NCBI GenBank assembly: GCA_036250225.1
Contig: JAPZLL010000043.1
Coordinates: 241,913-305,912, forward strand
Direction of reading: 5' to 3'
DNA length: 64,000 nucleotides
Source of the DNA: Cercophora sp. LCS_1
Taxonomy: Eukaryota; Ascomycota; Sordariomycetes; Sordariales; Lasiosphaeriaceae
Shown: positions 46,696 to 58,117 of the stretch, one piece after another
Numbering within the stretch: the stretch's first letter is position 1
How the letters are laid out: every line of letters begins with the position of its first letter
Made by a program: the position numbers and the translations under genes
Notes under the pieces: generated by a model
What the model was told of the DNA's origin: nothing
What the model saw: the letters and a program-made list of their open reading frames with translations, nothing else
Database searches by the model: none

Positions 46696-49600
46696 ATGAC
46701 TCCGGATACTGCTCGGCCCGTCGACGGTGGCCATGGCCATGGCCACGCGGACCTAGATTTGCTTGCTGGTCTCTGGGAGGAAGCACGATTCGCGAGGCTT
46801 CCTTGGGATGCGCCTAGCGAGCTTAAGGAGCTGGTCGAGGATATTGACAACCCCAAGAGAGTCTACGCGATACACAAGGCCAGTCGGCGCCACAACTTCC
46901 AACTGCTAGTGCAAAAGTATGACCATAGAATCGCGCCAATGGACTGCTATACAAGGCTGACGTTTGATTCAGGTACGTCGTTCAGCTCCGCGACGGATGT
47001 GGCAGCGACACTTGCTCGACCGCGACCTGTTTCTCCTGCCGCAAGCGCATCGTTGGTCGTGCGCCAATCCGACGATACAATACTACGAGCGCCAGAACAC
47101 TAGCAACGTATCTTGCCAGCCAAGATAATCCCGAGTCCGGACTCTGCCCGACCCTCCGGAACCCCAAAGCGCCCCCTGCCGCCACGAACTCTCTCGCTTT
47201 CGTCGCGAATTCGCGCGATGACCGGAAGGGCAAAGCCAACGCTACGCGCGTGGTTCCACCAAAGGGGAACGTGGGAGGCTTACAATCACATCCGGTGCTG
47301 GCTCGGGTTGAGCCGGGCAGTGGGAATGCCGTCTTAAAAGTGAAAACGAAGGTGGGGGAATCGGCAGAGACGGAGAAGGATCAGGGCAACAACCAACCGC
47401 GCTTCTTGGTTTCCGAGCAACCGTCGAGCAAAGACTACCGCTCATTCGCGGCGAACGTGTTCGGGACTGTCGCTTTCAAAATGCTGGAATGGCTGACACC
47501 CGCAGCCATCGACGCCTTGTCACAAAGGGCGAAGCCTTTCCAGGACAACTCTGACGATTCCCGTGGCGGCGCCCGAGGTAAAAGCAACGAGCAAAGGTCT
47601 CCTGCGCCAGGGACCCATGACGACGGCGACTCCAAGAAACATGAACAAACCAATCGGAGAGTCAAGGATGCCAAAGCAAAGGATACGAAGGAGGCGAAAG
47701 AGTCCAGTGGAGGCCTGCAACGAGAGGCGCCCTCACAGTCTGGCTTGCAGCGACGCAACTCGAATGCAAAGGTCCGGACATCATCTGGCCCAAAGCCTAA
47801 GCGGCAGCTCTCCATCGATCCTTTTGCCTCGGATGCGGTGACCGATGACCCGTTTGGCGGATTGCTCAGGTCTCCTCGCGCTAACGGCGCGCCTCCTGAT
47901 AGAAACACGAGGGGCATCAAGCCGGCCAGCTCAAGCCTCTCCCGCCCCATTTCCCAACTTTCCTCGGCAGGGTACTTCGACCATGTCACTTTGGAGAAGA
48001 TGCCACCGCCAAAGCCCGTGGAGGTCAAGCCAAAGCTTGGTCGGACCCAGTTGGATGGAGCGATAGACAACGGTTTTGCCAGTCCCAAGGAAGTTTCCGG
48101 TACTGAAGCGTCTGAGCCGTCCAGTAGCAGCAGCTCTGCCCAAGCGGATGAGGCTTCTGACTCCGATGACGAAAGTCTCTATCCGCAAACACTCTCTCGA
48201 CTGAACCCCGACATTGTGGACTTTATCTGTGATCTCGTCCAGGAGGACGGCTCGGCCGAGAGGCACATGCTTGAGCCACCAACAGTTTCTAAGTTCCACA
48301 CCAGGTTCGCAAGTCAGGGTAAGGCCCTCAAGCGAAAATCCAGGTCAGGCCAGCCGCCTTCCGCCAACTTGAAAATGGAGTGGAGGCTGTTCGTAGAGCA
48401 GACGCTCTTTTACGTCATGAGCGACCCGCAGCTTGTGATCCGATCTTTCACGATGAAGGGGCAACTCTGCGACTCTCAGACCCTTTGGTATTGCATGCTG
48501 AGGCTGACCAGAATCGCGCCGACGCTGGTATTCCACAGCCTATGGCTGGCAGCTGCCCGGCTTTTCACACCACCCAAGGCACTTCAGGCCCTCCGCTCGC
48601 GAACCACTAAACTCTTCCCCAAGGACGAAAATGACCTTTCCAACGCCGAGGCTGGACGGCTGATGTCTATCTGCCTTCATGCCCTCGTCGCTGCGGCTCC
48701 CCTTGTCACCGATCCGCGACAGCTCTATGACATGTCCAGGATCAGAGCCCATGGCCTGAGCTTGGCGGGCAGTGGTGCCGTGGCCCAACAACCAACAGAG
48801 CTCTGTCTCCAGTATGACGACGCCTTCACCGATGACCTCGCACTGCGACTGGCCAAGCGGCTGTTCGCTGCCATCACAGCCCGTAATATATTCGACGAAA
48901 TGAAGGAATCGAACGCGGTGGACGACGTCGAGGAACTAGATGTGCTTGCCCCTTTATTCTCGCAACTAGACTTTCTCAACCTAGATGCGGTTTACGTTCT
49001 CAACTTTTCCTTCAACGACCGCACAGTCCACGAAACCCGGGTGCCCATCCTTCTCCTTGACTGGGCAAGGGCAGTCATGCTCAGCGATTGGGACGGGAAT
49101 CCAGAGGTTCCAGGCAGTGGCCCCTTTGGCGGGGCCTTGGCCCTGATCGGGGCGATGTGTAAGCTCCCCAGTCGCACTGGTACAAACGCATACTAACCTG
49201 TTTATAGACAAAAAACGCCAGGACCTTCTTCTCCCCGACTCCCAGTTTCGATCAGAATACTTTGCAGATCGGTTGGACCCAGTACAGATACCTGTCGCTT
49301 GGTTGTCTCACGACTCAACGCGGCAAAAGCTGCACCTTCTTGATTTCCCGTACATTTTCAGCCCTTCTACCTTGGTGTCATACTTCCGGTCCATCAACTT
49401 CTCAAGGATGAGTCGTTCTTTTGAGGAGTCGACTTCCCTGCAAGAAAGGATCGAGATGATTGCATCGCGATCCAGTCTGAGTCACCATCATAAAGAGGTG
49501 TTGACGGAGCGACTCAAGACGGCAGCGGCCAAGTATTTGATTCTCGATATCAAACGCGAGGGGGTCTTGCGTGATGCCTTTGACCAGCTCTGGCGCCGCG

Positions 49601-50715
49601 AAGAGAGAGAGCTTCTGAGGCCTCTCAAGGTCCATCTTGGCGAAACAAATGGCGAGGAAGGTTTTGACTCCGGTGGAGTGCAGCAGGAGTTTTTCAGGAT
49701 GGCGATTGCGGAGGCCCTGAACCCCAAATACGGCGCTTTTACCGTTGACGACCGGACACGCATGGCGTGGTTCGTTTCCGGGTCTATGGAACCCGAATGG
49801 AAATTTGAGCTGGTGGGGTTGCTGGTGTCCCTTGCCGTTTACAACGGCCTTACACTACCCGTTACTTTCCCCAAAGCGCTTTACCGCAAGCTCCTGGGTG
49901 AACCAGTGACCGAACTGCATCATATCTCCGATGGGTGGCCTGACCTCGCCAGTGGCCTCACTGCACTTTTGGAGTGGGATGAGAAGGACGGCCTAGTGGA
50001 AGATGTCTTTGCTCGGACCTACGAGTTCTCGGTGTCAGTATTCGGCCAGCACGTTACGAGGGAAATGAAGCCAGCAGACTCCTCCAGCTCTGGTTCACCG
50101 GCAGATGAATGGCCTCAGTTTCCCGACCTGGCATGGCAGGGTGCCAACACGCCCGCACCACAGACTGGGAACCCTGGCGAAGACGAAGCACCCCTGGTGA
50201 CAAACGCCAACCGCAATGCCTACGTATCGGACTACATCCGCTACCTTACAGACATCTCGGTGCGACGGCAGTATGAGGCCTTTGCTCGTGGTTTCCGGGC
50301 ATGTCTCCATCCCAAGAGCCTTACGCTGCTGTCCCCAACCCTTCTCCAGTCGGTTGTGGAGGGGGTGCAGGAGATCGACATTGCTGAGCTTAAGCGGTGC
50401 GCGCGTTATGTCGGATGGGACGCAAGCCACAGGACCATCAAGGATTTCTGGAGCATTGTCAAGAGGTACGACGACAGCATGAAGCGCAAGCTTCTCGAGT
50501 TTGTTACAGCGAGCGATCGCGTGCCAGTGGGCGGAGTGAAGAACTTGATGTTCATCCTGCAGAGGAATGGCAGCGAGGATCAGCCTCACGGGCGGTTACC
50601 AACGTCGTACACATGCTACGGGACACTGCTGCTGCCCGAGTATAGCGATAAGGAGATGCTGAAGGAGCGGTTAGCCATGGCGCTGGAGAATGCGCAGGGT
50701 TTCGGTTTTGCATGA
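46696..50715 (+). CDS. AZUL-HECT E3 ubiquitin ligase
   Basis: Transfers ubiquitin through a catalytic Cys thioester. Exons are 46696-46916, 46973-49158 and 49208-50715 (introns 56 and 49 nt), giving 1304 residues. Splicing is needed to build the N-terminal zinc-binding AZUL domain (about 60-140): LLVQKYVVQLRDGCGSDTCSTATCFSCRKR, then SGLCPTLR. A Ser/Lys-rich disordered middle follows (about 190-430). A conserved helical region leads into the HECT domain over the last 350-380 residues (LRPLKVHLGETNGEEGFDSGGVQQEFF). The active-site Cys is 1272 in TSYTCYGTLLLP, followed by the usual C-terminal tail. This is the UBE3A/Hul4-like class, where AZUL links to the proteasome in animals. There is no sign of damage. 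Confidence 0.93.
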
Positions 50716-50955
50716 TTGGGGGCTTGGGGATCTTTGGCAATGGAGCGGTGTTTGTATCGGATCAAAAGTTACCCAGCGTGTGTTTACTACTTTGTGTAAG
50801 AAAAGGAGTTAGGAAGAACTATTTGCGCCTGATGTTAGTGCAAGTGCTGAAGATTGTGGTCCTCTGCTGGTGTCTAATCTTGTGGGGATGGAAGCTCAAC
50901 ATTCGAGCTCGCCGCTCAAGCTGAATTACGGGGGTTCCCTTGCATCAAACAAGAA

Positions 50956-51026
50956 GCGTCAGTGGTTTAGTGGTAAAATCCATCGTTGCCATCGATGGGC
51001 CCCGCGTTCGATTCGCGGCTGACGCA
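50956..51026 (+). tRNA. tRNA-Gly (GCC anticodon)
   Basis: A 71-nt intronless tRNA. The acceptor stem GCGTCAG pairs with CTGACGC over 7 bp. The anticodon stem CATCG/CGATG encloses loop TTGCCAT with anticodon GCC. The T arm is CCGCG-TTCGATT-CGCGG. The internal A box (TGGTTTAGTGG) and B box (GTTCGATTC) are intact. T4 (51031-51034) and T11 (51039-51049) runs follow as Pol III terminators. Confidence 0.97.
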
Positions 51027-51030
51027 TTTC

Positions 51031-51049
51031 TTTTGCACTTTTTTTTTTT
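51031..51049 (+). terminator. Pol III terminator of tRNA-Gly
   Basis: A first T4 run lies 5 nt after the tRNA, with an 11-T run a few bases further on as a strong back-up stop. Confidence 0.85.
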
Positions 51050-51464
51050 AACTATCCACCATCGAACTTCCCGCCCAAAGAGGTGAGGTCACGATCAAGA
51101 CTTCCTCCCTCTCTGTCACCGATTTGCCCTGTCCCAGTCCCGTCCGATGGGACGGATACTGCGAGGACCCGTAAATCGGTTCGTGTTACCCCGAATCCCC
51201 GTGCCACCAGGAAGGGACGACAACGTTTGATGCGCCGACATCAACAGCTCACATTCTGATGCCCAAGAAGATTGCATACGTTACTAGTATTTCCCATCCC
51301 ACACATCTATCCAAAATGTAGCCCCCTCATACGCAGCACAGCCCTCCAAAGACACCGCGCCCGCCCAGCCGTTGCTGTCACCTGCTGCTCTTTTTCCCTT
51401 CCGTCTTCATATCCTCCACATCAACCTCGTCCTTCATCCTCCCCACCTTCCAACTCGCGGCCTG

Positions 51465-52130
51465 TTACGCCTGCGTACCAACCAAAACTCCCGGATGAAA
51501 CACCGTCAACGCAATACACGCCGGGATGATCATGGCCCCTTGAGCACGATGGATGCGATGGCGCCGCCTGCTGCTTGGAGGATTAGGGCGATGATGTCAC
51601 AGATGATAAGGATGTGGGTGTAGATTTGGGGCTTGAAGCGCGCGCGAGGTTGGGGGCACAGATGACGACGAGCCGGGAGAGGGTCAGGCAGAGGGCTGCG
51701 GCGAGGAAGGCTGAGCCTATTGCGAGGCAGACGAGGTACCTATGTTAGGCTAGTATTAGGGTTATTATTTTTGAGGGGATGGAAGACAGTGCATAATAAA
51801 ATATGTTAGTAAACATGTTGTTGCGCATCAGAATGCGGGCGATATACCCCAAAATTCCGAGGATAATGCCGCCTGACATGCAGACTAGGAAGCCCCAGGT
51901 CTTGTGCCGGATTCCGAGGTAGAGTTGGGGGAGCAGGCAGAGGCCGAAAGTGGTGGCGAACACGGCGTTTCCGGCGACTGAGGGGAGGAGGACGTGAAGC
52001 CATGGAAGTAGCCGTCGATTTCGAGCGGAAAGGTGCATGATGTGCAAAGTCTAGGGATTTGGAGGAGGGTTTGGTTAGAGGTCGCGAGTATGACACCGGT
52101 CCAGTCTGGCTCTCCGGTTGCGCAAACCAT
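51465..52130 (-). pseudogene. Degenerate RTA1-like (lipid-translocating exporter family) gene
   Basis: Fragments of the seven-helix RTA1 family lie in order on the minus strand but in different frames. CTFPLEIDGYFHGF (about 52050) is followed by a frame change into LPSVAGNAVFATTFGLCLLPQLYLGIRHKTWGF. Then come YLVCLAIGSAFLAAALCL and LSRLVVICAPNLAR, a second frame change in a GCGCGCGC run (about 51640), then FKPQIYTHILIICDIIALILQAAGGAIASIV. The reading then jumps to IIPACIALTVFHPG near 51505, where the family has roughly 100 further residues between these motifs. Two 2-nt shifts plus an internal deletion indicate a dead gene. A sequencing error could explain one shift but not the missing helices. 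RTA1 relatives confer resistance to lipid-active toxicants in yeast. Confidence 0.75.
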
Positions 52131-54079
52131 GCTTGCGGTGTTGGGTAGGTAGGAAGCTTGAGGTGTGGTAAAGTTTAGCCCCTATTCGGGAGGGATTGTT
52201 GAGAGGGTTCATCCCCACAACACGGGTATTGGGGACCTCAGTGACGTGGAGAGAGACATGTGAATGATCAAGACAGCCAGTATTCTTCTCCATGGCCTGA
52301 CCAATGGGCCAGGCACATAGTGAAAAATGGAGTGTCCCGCTTCGGAACGGAGGCAAGATGCTCTTGAACATGTCTTGTCGCAATGTTAGCAGCGGTTTAA
52401 TATACCACAGGTGAAAATAACCAGAACAATACGACTTCTTTCAGCAAAAAAGCCCTGTCAAAGGCAGTCTCATCAAAGCGGGTGCTATGTAGACCGTCGT
52501 GATAAAATTTAAATCATCATGGAAGTCAGGAAGAAGAGAAGAGAGTTGCGCTTACCGAAAGACAACTCCATGTTCCAGCGGGAAGATGTGGCGTCCAAGG
52601 AACCTGAAAATCTGGTGTGGTCAGCGACCGCACAAAGTCAAGTTTGAGAACGAGATGCAAAGAGAACAGGTCAGACATGACTTTGTCGTCACCGCAAGAG
52701 CTCTGACATATGCTTGTCAATTTTTAGGTCAAATCATCATAGTGTGTTCCGTTGCTCTCAAGAAAATGTATGTACATACCAGACAAGAGCTAGCGCCATG
52801 CTGCCGAGGGGAAGGGAAGCAAAAGAATCTGAAATCTGAACTTGAGGGTCAGCTAGAGTTCCGAGAGCACGTTGCAGACGTGTGTCCATCGACCAATGTC
52901 AGAAATGCATGAATGGTATAATAAAAAGATTATCCTCATCGGGAATCCCGGATAGGACTCGTCATCTAAAAAGTCATCATGAAAGGGGATGGACGTGCTG
53001 CAAAAGAAAAGAACGTACCGTGCCCATTAGATTCCACAGACAGTGCGATTCCCACAAGATAACGGCAGTCTTCCCAGCGTTAGCCAATGCTCGCAGGATA
53101 CCAGCAAGAGACGTTGAGTTGGATGCTGATCAGTGGACGAGGTTTTCTAGGCCTGTCGCAAAAGTGGCATATCTGCTCATATATTGATCGGAGCCCAGTG
53201 CCGTTTCATCATGAAGCATAGTGGATGACAAGGGTGCGGAGAGAAATCGGCATACCCTTGTGGTTCGCGCCCGCATCGGTGAATGTGGAATCGAGCTATC
53301 TGAGCCAGAGTCAGCATGTGAATGACACGTTTGCGGCTCAACAAAAGTGTAGCGTGAAGGAGAGTCAGAAACAGCCAATTGTTGTCTTCAGTAATGATCA
53401 GTCGGTAATTCCAACTTGCCGAAGCAAAGAAGAAGTCATCACTCAATCCAAGGGGGGGAAGAAAGAGAAGAGTACCAACCTTGTTGACAGCAAGACGCCT
53501 CAGCCCTGCATCCTACTAATGAACCTCAGGCCTTCCGGTCGAGTCGCTAAAATTAAGCTGTTCGGATCTATAACTGTTAGCCGCGCGAGCATTGACTTGA
53601 GGTGCAATGAAGAAACGCTAGTCGTGTCGACGATAATCAGACTGACGTTACAATTCTAGTTTCATGTCCATTGGATCAAAGACTCTAGTTTGCGGTTTTG
53701 GTGTTGTCATCAGGTTACCTGATGGTTTGGGGTTGAGAGTGTGAAAATGACTTACCAGAAGAGGCTGGGCATTGCGAAGATGTTGGCGAGAGTTGGAAGT
53801 GAGAGGAGTGAAAAAAATCGAGCCGCGAGTTTTGAAGCTTGCGCATGTGGGGCAGTGGAAAAATCCGTTGCATGTGGGGCACTCGCGCTGAGGCTGGAGC
53901 CCGACCGTCACGTGGCAGCGCCTCCTTTTCGCGTTCGGCAGAAACATTCACCGCCTGAAAGCTGCGTCTTCACGGTGAAGGCCTTGGCAAGGTAGAGATT
54001 TGCTTCTGCCAACATCATCCCTCGAGGACGGTACGGTAGTTTTACCCCAGGAGCGGCGAGCGAGTCTTTTAGAGCGAAG
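52131..54079. other. 1.9-kb lower-GC region without a supportable gene
   Basis: Base composition is visibly richer in A and T than in the flanking genes. Short frames are interspersed with splice-like signals on the minus strand (for example a donor GTAAGT near 53750, and an exon-like piece near 52560-52610 ending in GTAAGC), but no set joins into a recognisable protein. It could be a decayed gene or an unrecognised multi-exon gene. Confidence 0.4.
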
Positions 54080-55478
54080 ATGCCCGAAATTGCGGAAAGT
54101 CAGTCCAGAGTTCCATGGGTCTTAGTGGAGGTTGACGACGGCTAACGTCACAGCACAGTTGCGCGAATCGTGCATTTCCTTCGACTCCACTTGGTGGGCA
54201 AGACGGTGAAGACTGTCGAGTCTATTGACGACAACATTGTTTTTGGGAAGGCTGGGACCACAGGAAAGGATGTGGAGGTCGCCCTGAAGGGCCAGAAGGT
54301 CGGTCTCCGCTTGACTGGCTGGTTGAGCTCTCCTGACGTGTACAGGTTGTGTCTGCCGGCAGCCAGGGGAAATACTTTTGGTAGCTGAACTTGCTTCTCT
54401 CGGACACCACTGTACACTGACTAGAATTAGGATATGTTTGGACAAGCCTCCTCACCTTGTGATGCACTTTGGCATGACCGGTAAGAATATCGACCCTCTA
54501 AACCGAACTGGTGCCAGCTGCTAACACTTTCAAGGATGGATCCACATCAAGGGTGAAAAAACACAGTATACAAACTACTACAAGAAGATGAAGCCGGGGG
54601 ATGCAGATCTATGGCCTCCCAAGTTTTGGAAATTCCACCTTACCACGGACGATCCCAAAGTCGAGGTTGCGTTCACTGATCCCCGACGATTGGGGCGCGT
54701 TCGTCTTGTCCACTGTCCTGGCGACGGCATCAGGAATTACTCACCGTTGGTAGAAAACGGGCCGGACCCCGTTGTCGACACAGGTCGCTTCACGCTCACG
54801 TATCTGAAGCAGAAGATGAAGTCTCGACACGTGCCAATCAAGGCTCTCCTCCTCGACCAAAAGGTCATCAGCGGTATCGGCAACTGGGTTGGCGATGAAG
54901 TGCTGTATCAAGCAAAGCTGCACCCAGAACAATACTGCGATGATTTTGGCCCTCAGCAGGTCAAAGCTCTCTACGAAGCAATCCGCTACGTTTGCAAAAC
55001 TGCGATAGACAAGTTGGGCGACTCCGATGAATTCCCCAGGGACTGGATGTTCAACTACCGTTGGGCTAAGGGCTCGAAAGAACCAAGCCGTCTTCCGAAC
55101 GGAGAACGGCTAGCTTTTGTGACTGTGGGAGGGAGAACAAGCTGCTATGCACCTGGGGTGCAGAAGAAGAGCGGACGTGTCGCGGCAGGCATCAAGCAAG
55201 AGGACCCCGTCGAGACTGACGAAGAAGATGCAAAGCCTGCGACTCCCAAGAAGAAGCCGGCGATAACAAAGAGCAAGGGGAAGAGCAATAAGCGGAAAAA
55301 GGAGGAGGAGTCTGAAGAGGAACCCGAAGGGACGCCTGAGAAGCCAAGAAAGAAGAGCAAAACCGTCATCAAGTCGGAAGAGAAGAGTGGCGGCCAAGAC
55401 CTCCTGGAAGAAGTGGGAACAGATGCTGGGATTGAAGACGGCCGGCGTCGGTCCGGAAGGCTGCAGAAGCTGATCTGA
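54080..55478 (+). CDS. Fpg-type DNA glycosylase (formamidopyrimidine-DNA glycosylase)
   Basis: Base-excision repair enzyme that removes oxidised purines and nicks abasic sites. Exons are 54080-54098, 54159-54298, 54346-54380, 54431-54480 and 54535-55478 (introns 60, 47, 50 and 54 nt), giving 395 residues with consistent phases. The spliced N-terminus MPEIAEIARIVHFLR supplies catalytic Pro2 and Glu3. Other motifs: GSQGKYFWI, HLVMHFGMTGW, the H2TH-region motif VISGIGNWVGDEVLYQA (about 205-220), and DWMFNYRW. The canonical C-terminal zinc finger is absent, as in fungal and plant Fpg proteins. Instead a Lys/Glu-rich tail of about 120 residues (KKKPAITKSKGKSNKRKK) probably gives nuclear targeting or DNA contact. 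It is convergent with the cupin gene 153 bp away. Confidence 0.93.
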
Positions 55479-55631
55479 CGTGTTTGCACATCCTCGAGTT
55501 TGCTGTTACGCACGCCTGATACCCCTTGACAAATTTGTTTTCGCAACAGTTTTGCCACTATTTCTTTACTCTAATCATAAATTGAAGCATTCCAACTCTC
55601 CAGACTCAGATCCATCGGGCTCGACTGCAGT

Positions 55632-56212
55632 TTACGGTTCAGATTCAACGTTGGGCGGGAAAGTTCCAAATAGGGCCATAAGATGCTGGACATTGCTTGG
55701 GCTAAGATCCTGACCCTCGTCCATTGCCTTTGCAAGCATCCGGAAGTCTAACCCAACACGTTAGCCTGTTCCCTTCCGATACGGTGACTACTCACAGTCG
55801 ACATAATGCCCAGGCGTTGCAGTCATGTAACATGCAGCGTCCTCCGTCTCCGAGGCGTTCTTGAAGGTGTGGACGGCGCCGGGCGGGACCGTCATCAAGT
55901 CTCCGGTCTTGGCAACAACCTCGCCCTCCGGCGTCACAAACGTCAGAGCCCCTATTAAGTTGGGGGGTCAGCATTGTCATCTCACGGTTTGCAAGGCTCA
56001 CCTTTTGTCATGAAGAACAACTCGTCATGAAACCTGTGCCAGTGCATCGGAGGGCCCGACTTTCCAGCAGGAACTTCGAGCAAGACACCACTGACGCGGT
56101 CTTGGGTTAGGGAACCATCTTCATAGACTCGGATAGTCAAGGCGCCGACTCGGAGAACCTCCGTCTCCTCCTTTTTATACAGCTTCACGGGAACCGAACC
56201 GCGCAGAGGCAT
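55632..56212 (-). CDS. Small cupin-fold protein
   Basis: Exons are 56212-56002, 55951-55796 and 55747-55632 (introns 50 and 48 nt), giving 160 residues. This is a single-domain cupin. Motif 1 is PPMHWHRFHDELFFMTKG with the metal-binding His-x-His and Glu; motif 2 is GDLMTVPPGAVHTFKN with the second-strand His. It resembles quercetin-dioxygenase-like or germin-like cupins, whose activities are too varied to name a substrate. There is no signal peptide, so it is likely cytosolic. The start Met (MPLRGSVPV) is chosen because the longer upstream frame lacks family similarity. It is convergent with the Fpg gene. Confidence 0.88.
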
Positions 56213-58117
56213 GTTGAGTTGTCTTGATGCAATAGACCTTTTGTTAGCTGTTGTGCTGCGGATCTGACGGCACTTTGGCGGATTGTCTGTGGAGCAAGAA
56301 AGTCCGGCGGGATGCCCCTCCCGCTGCGAGCCTGTGCCCAATCCAGACGCCTAACCTCGCCGTTCGGGCATGTGTTACAACTGGCGATTGGCGCGCGTCT
56401 AAAGAAATCTCAGCGGAACTGCCTAACCTGCAGGCTACAGTTGCTTCACAACGATGATAACACCGACGGCAGGGTTTAGTCGAAATCGGATTGTAACTGC
56501 TTCCCCGCGCATGCGATGATGCCGGACTCAATCCAGAACACACAGGCGCCCCTTGCAATTTTTTCTACAGAGATACAATGCTTCCTCGGAGTCTCAAAAA
56601 GGACCGCACTCCCAGTTGGAAGTATGACAAGTAGATGTTGAACAGGGTCCAGGTTTTCAGTTGGTGTTTCTCCAAAAACTTTGGGGTCAACGACAACAGA
56701 ATTGTGGGGTAAGACGGGGTAAAAGACGGAGGAAGATACAGTTGGCTGATTACCACCTCAGGCCTGCCTCGCGCCTAAACAACAGGGTCTGGCTAATATA
56801 TCTCGGACGACGGCCAGCACCTGTTATACTCTACAACCTGGACCCACGTGCGAAATATCCCTCAGATGGGTGCGGGAAGCAGACCTGGGTGTTGACAGGG
56901 CTTGTCCCATGCGCCGAGCGCCTATCCCGCGCCCCCGGAGTCGTCCTCGTCGCCACGTTCGCCTTGGCCCAACGCCTTAGCATGCTTGTCTTCTCCAAAC
57001 TCTCCAAATTGGCTTGAGCCTCATCCTCACACCGTCTTTGGACTTGGTTCGTGGAGTGGTATTTTTGTAGCAAATGCACACTCTTCCCAGCACATTACTG
57101 AAGCAGTCCTAGCCAGTTCTGGGAGACGGCAGACCTTGCCGCCAGAGCATCCACACCAGAGTCTTCCTTCGGCCGCATTGACATCCATGGTACGGCTCGA
57201 AAGACTAGGTCCACTTCCAACCGTCTTGCTGCACAATTTCACCGTAGTGCGTCTGGAGCTTTGTGCTATCACGGCGGTTGTGAATCTCGCCTCCCCACAC
57301 GACAACTTTCGGCCCTTCCTACCTAGCCGTGTCAGGGGCGCTACGGCGACCCCGAATGCAGATCCAGACCCGTCTCGTGTAATGGAGAGGGGCATCAGCT
57401 GAGAAAACCCCCTGTGTTTGCCAGTCAGTCACACGAGCAAGAGTCTGTGGTCGGGACTTTACCCCAGGCCCGTTCCTCAGTACCATCCGGCGATGCCTAT
57501 CAACAGGCCACACTCGCAGATCCCCAGAGTTTACCATGGCTGGGTGTAGCACACCAGAAGCATACCTCGGGACTACACCCGTTCAAGATCCTCTCCACCC
57601 AAGGATGCAAAGACCAAGACCACCCACTTTGCTCTGGACATGCATCTGCCCCTGGCTGTGAGCCCGGAATGGGCTCGGGCTCGAAGCGGCTGGCAGAGCA
57701 CCATGAGTTTGTCTCGCTTCCTGCGGCTCCGCTCACACGCTGCCTCCATCTTTTCCCCATGGGACGGCACCAAAGACAAGACCACGTTTCCGGGGGCGTC
57801 AGCTTGATGGAGCGGATAGTTGCGAACCCCGTGATTTCAAGATTAGATCACTTCATTTACAGGCGGGAGTTTTTACACTCTTCTCGCTGTAGGTGAGGGA
57901 TATGTCTTCGGTTTGGAGGCCGACTTTGCCGCAACCCTGATATGACGGCGGAAGAGAACTCATTCTGCTGCCGAAGAGAAGAGTTCGCGCATCAGAAATG
58001 CCAGTACCGGTGAACATATAAGACCTCGTTTCCCGCTCGCTCAGCCTGGTCTGCTTCGTCCTCGTCCTCGTCCTCACCAAAGCCCAGTCAGCCATCCTTC
58101 CTGACAACTCTTTCAAG
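56213..58117. promoter_or_regulatory. Divergent region, cupin / GH7 cellobiohydrolase
   Basis: 1.9 kb holding the GH7 promoter. A TATA-like CATATAAG lies at 58015-58022, about 96 nt before the GH7 start codon. One GGCTAA (56791-56796) matches the Xyr1/XlnR core but is 1.3 kb away, so its meaning is doubtful. Frames of 118-166 codons have no recognisable domain. Confidence 0.5.

Noticed and set aside
52400..53950. Possible multi-exon gene on the minus strand with repeated GTAAGT/TTTCAG signals
   Set aside because: The exon-like pieces do not join into a consistent frame or a recognisable protein; kept only as a note under the intergenic entry.
56902..57896. 166- and 160-codon plus-strand frames between the cupin and GH7 genes
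   Set aside because: No motif, no start context and no splice partners; treated as promoter DNA.
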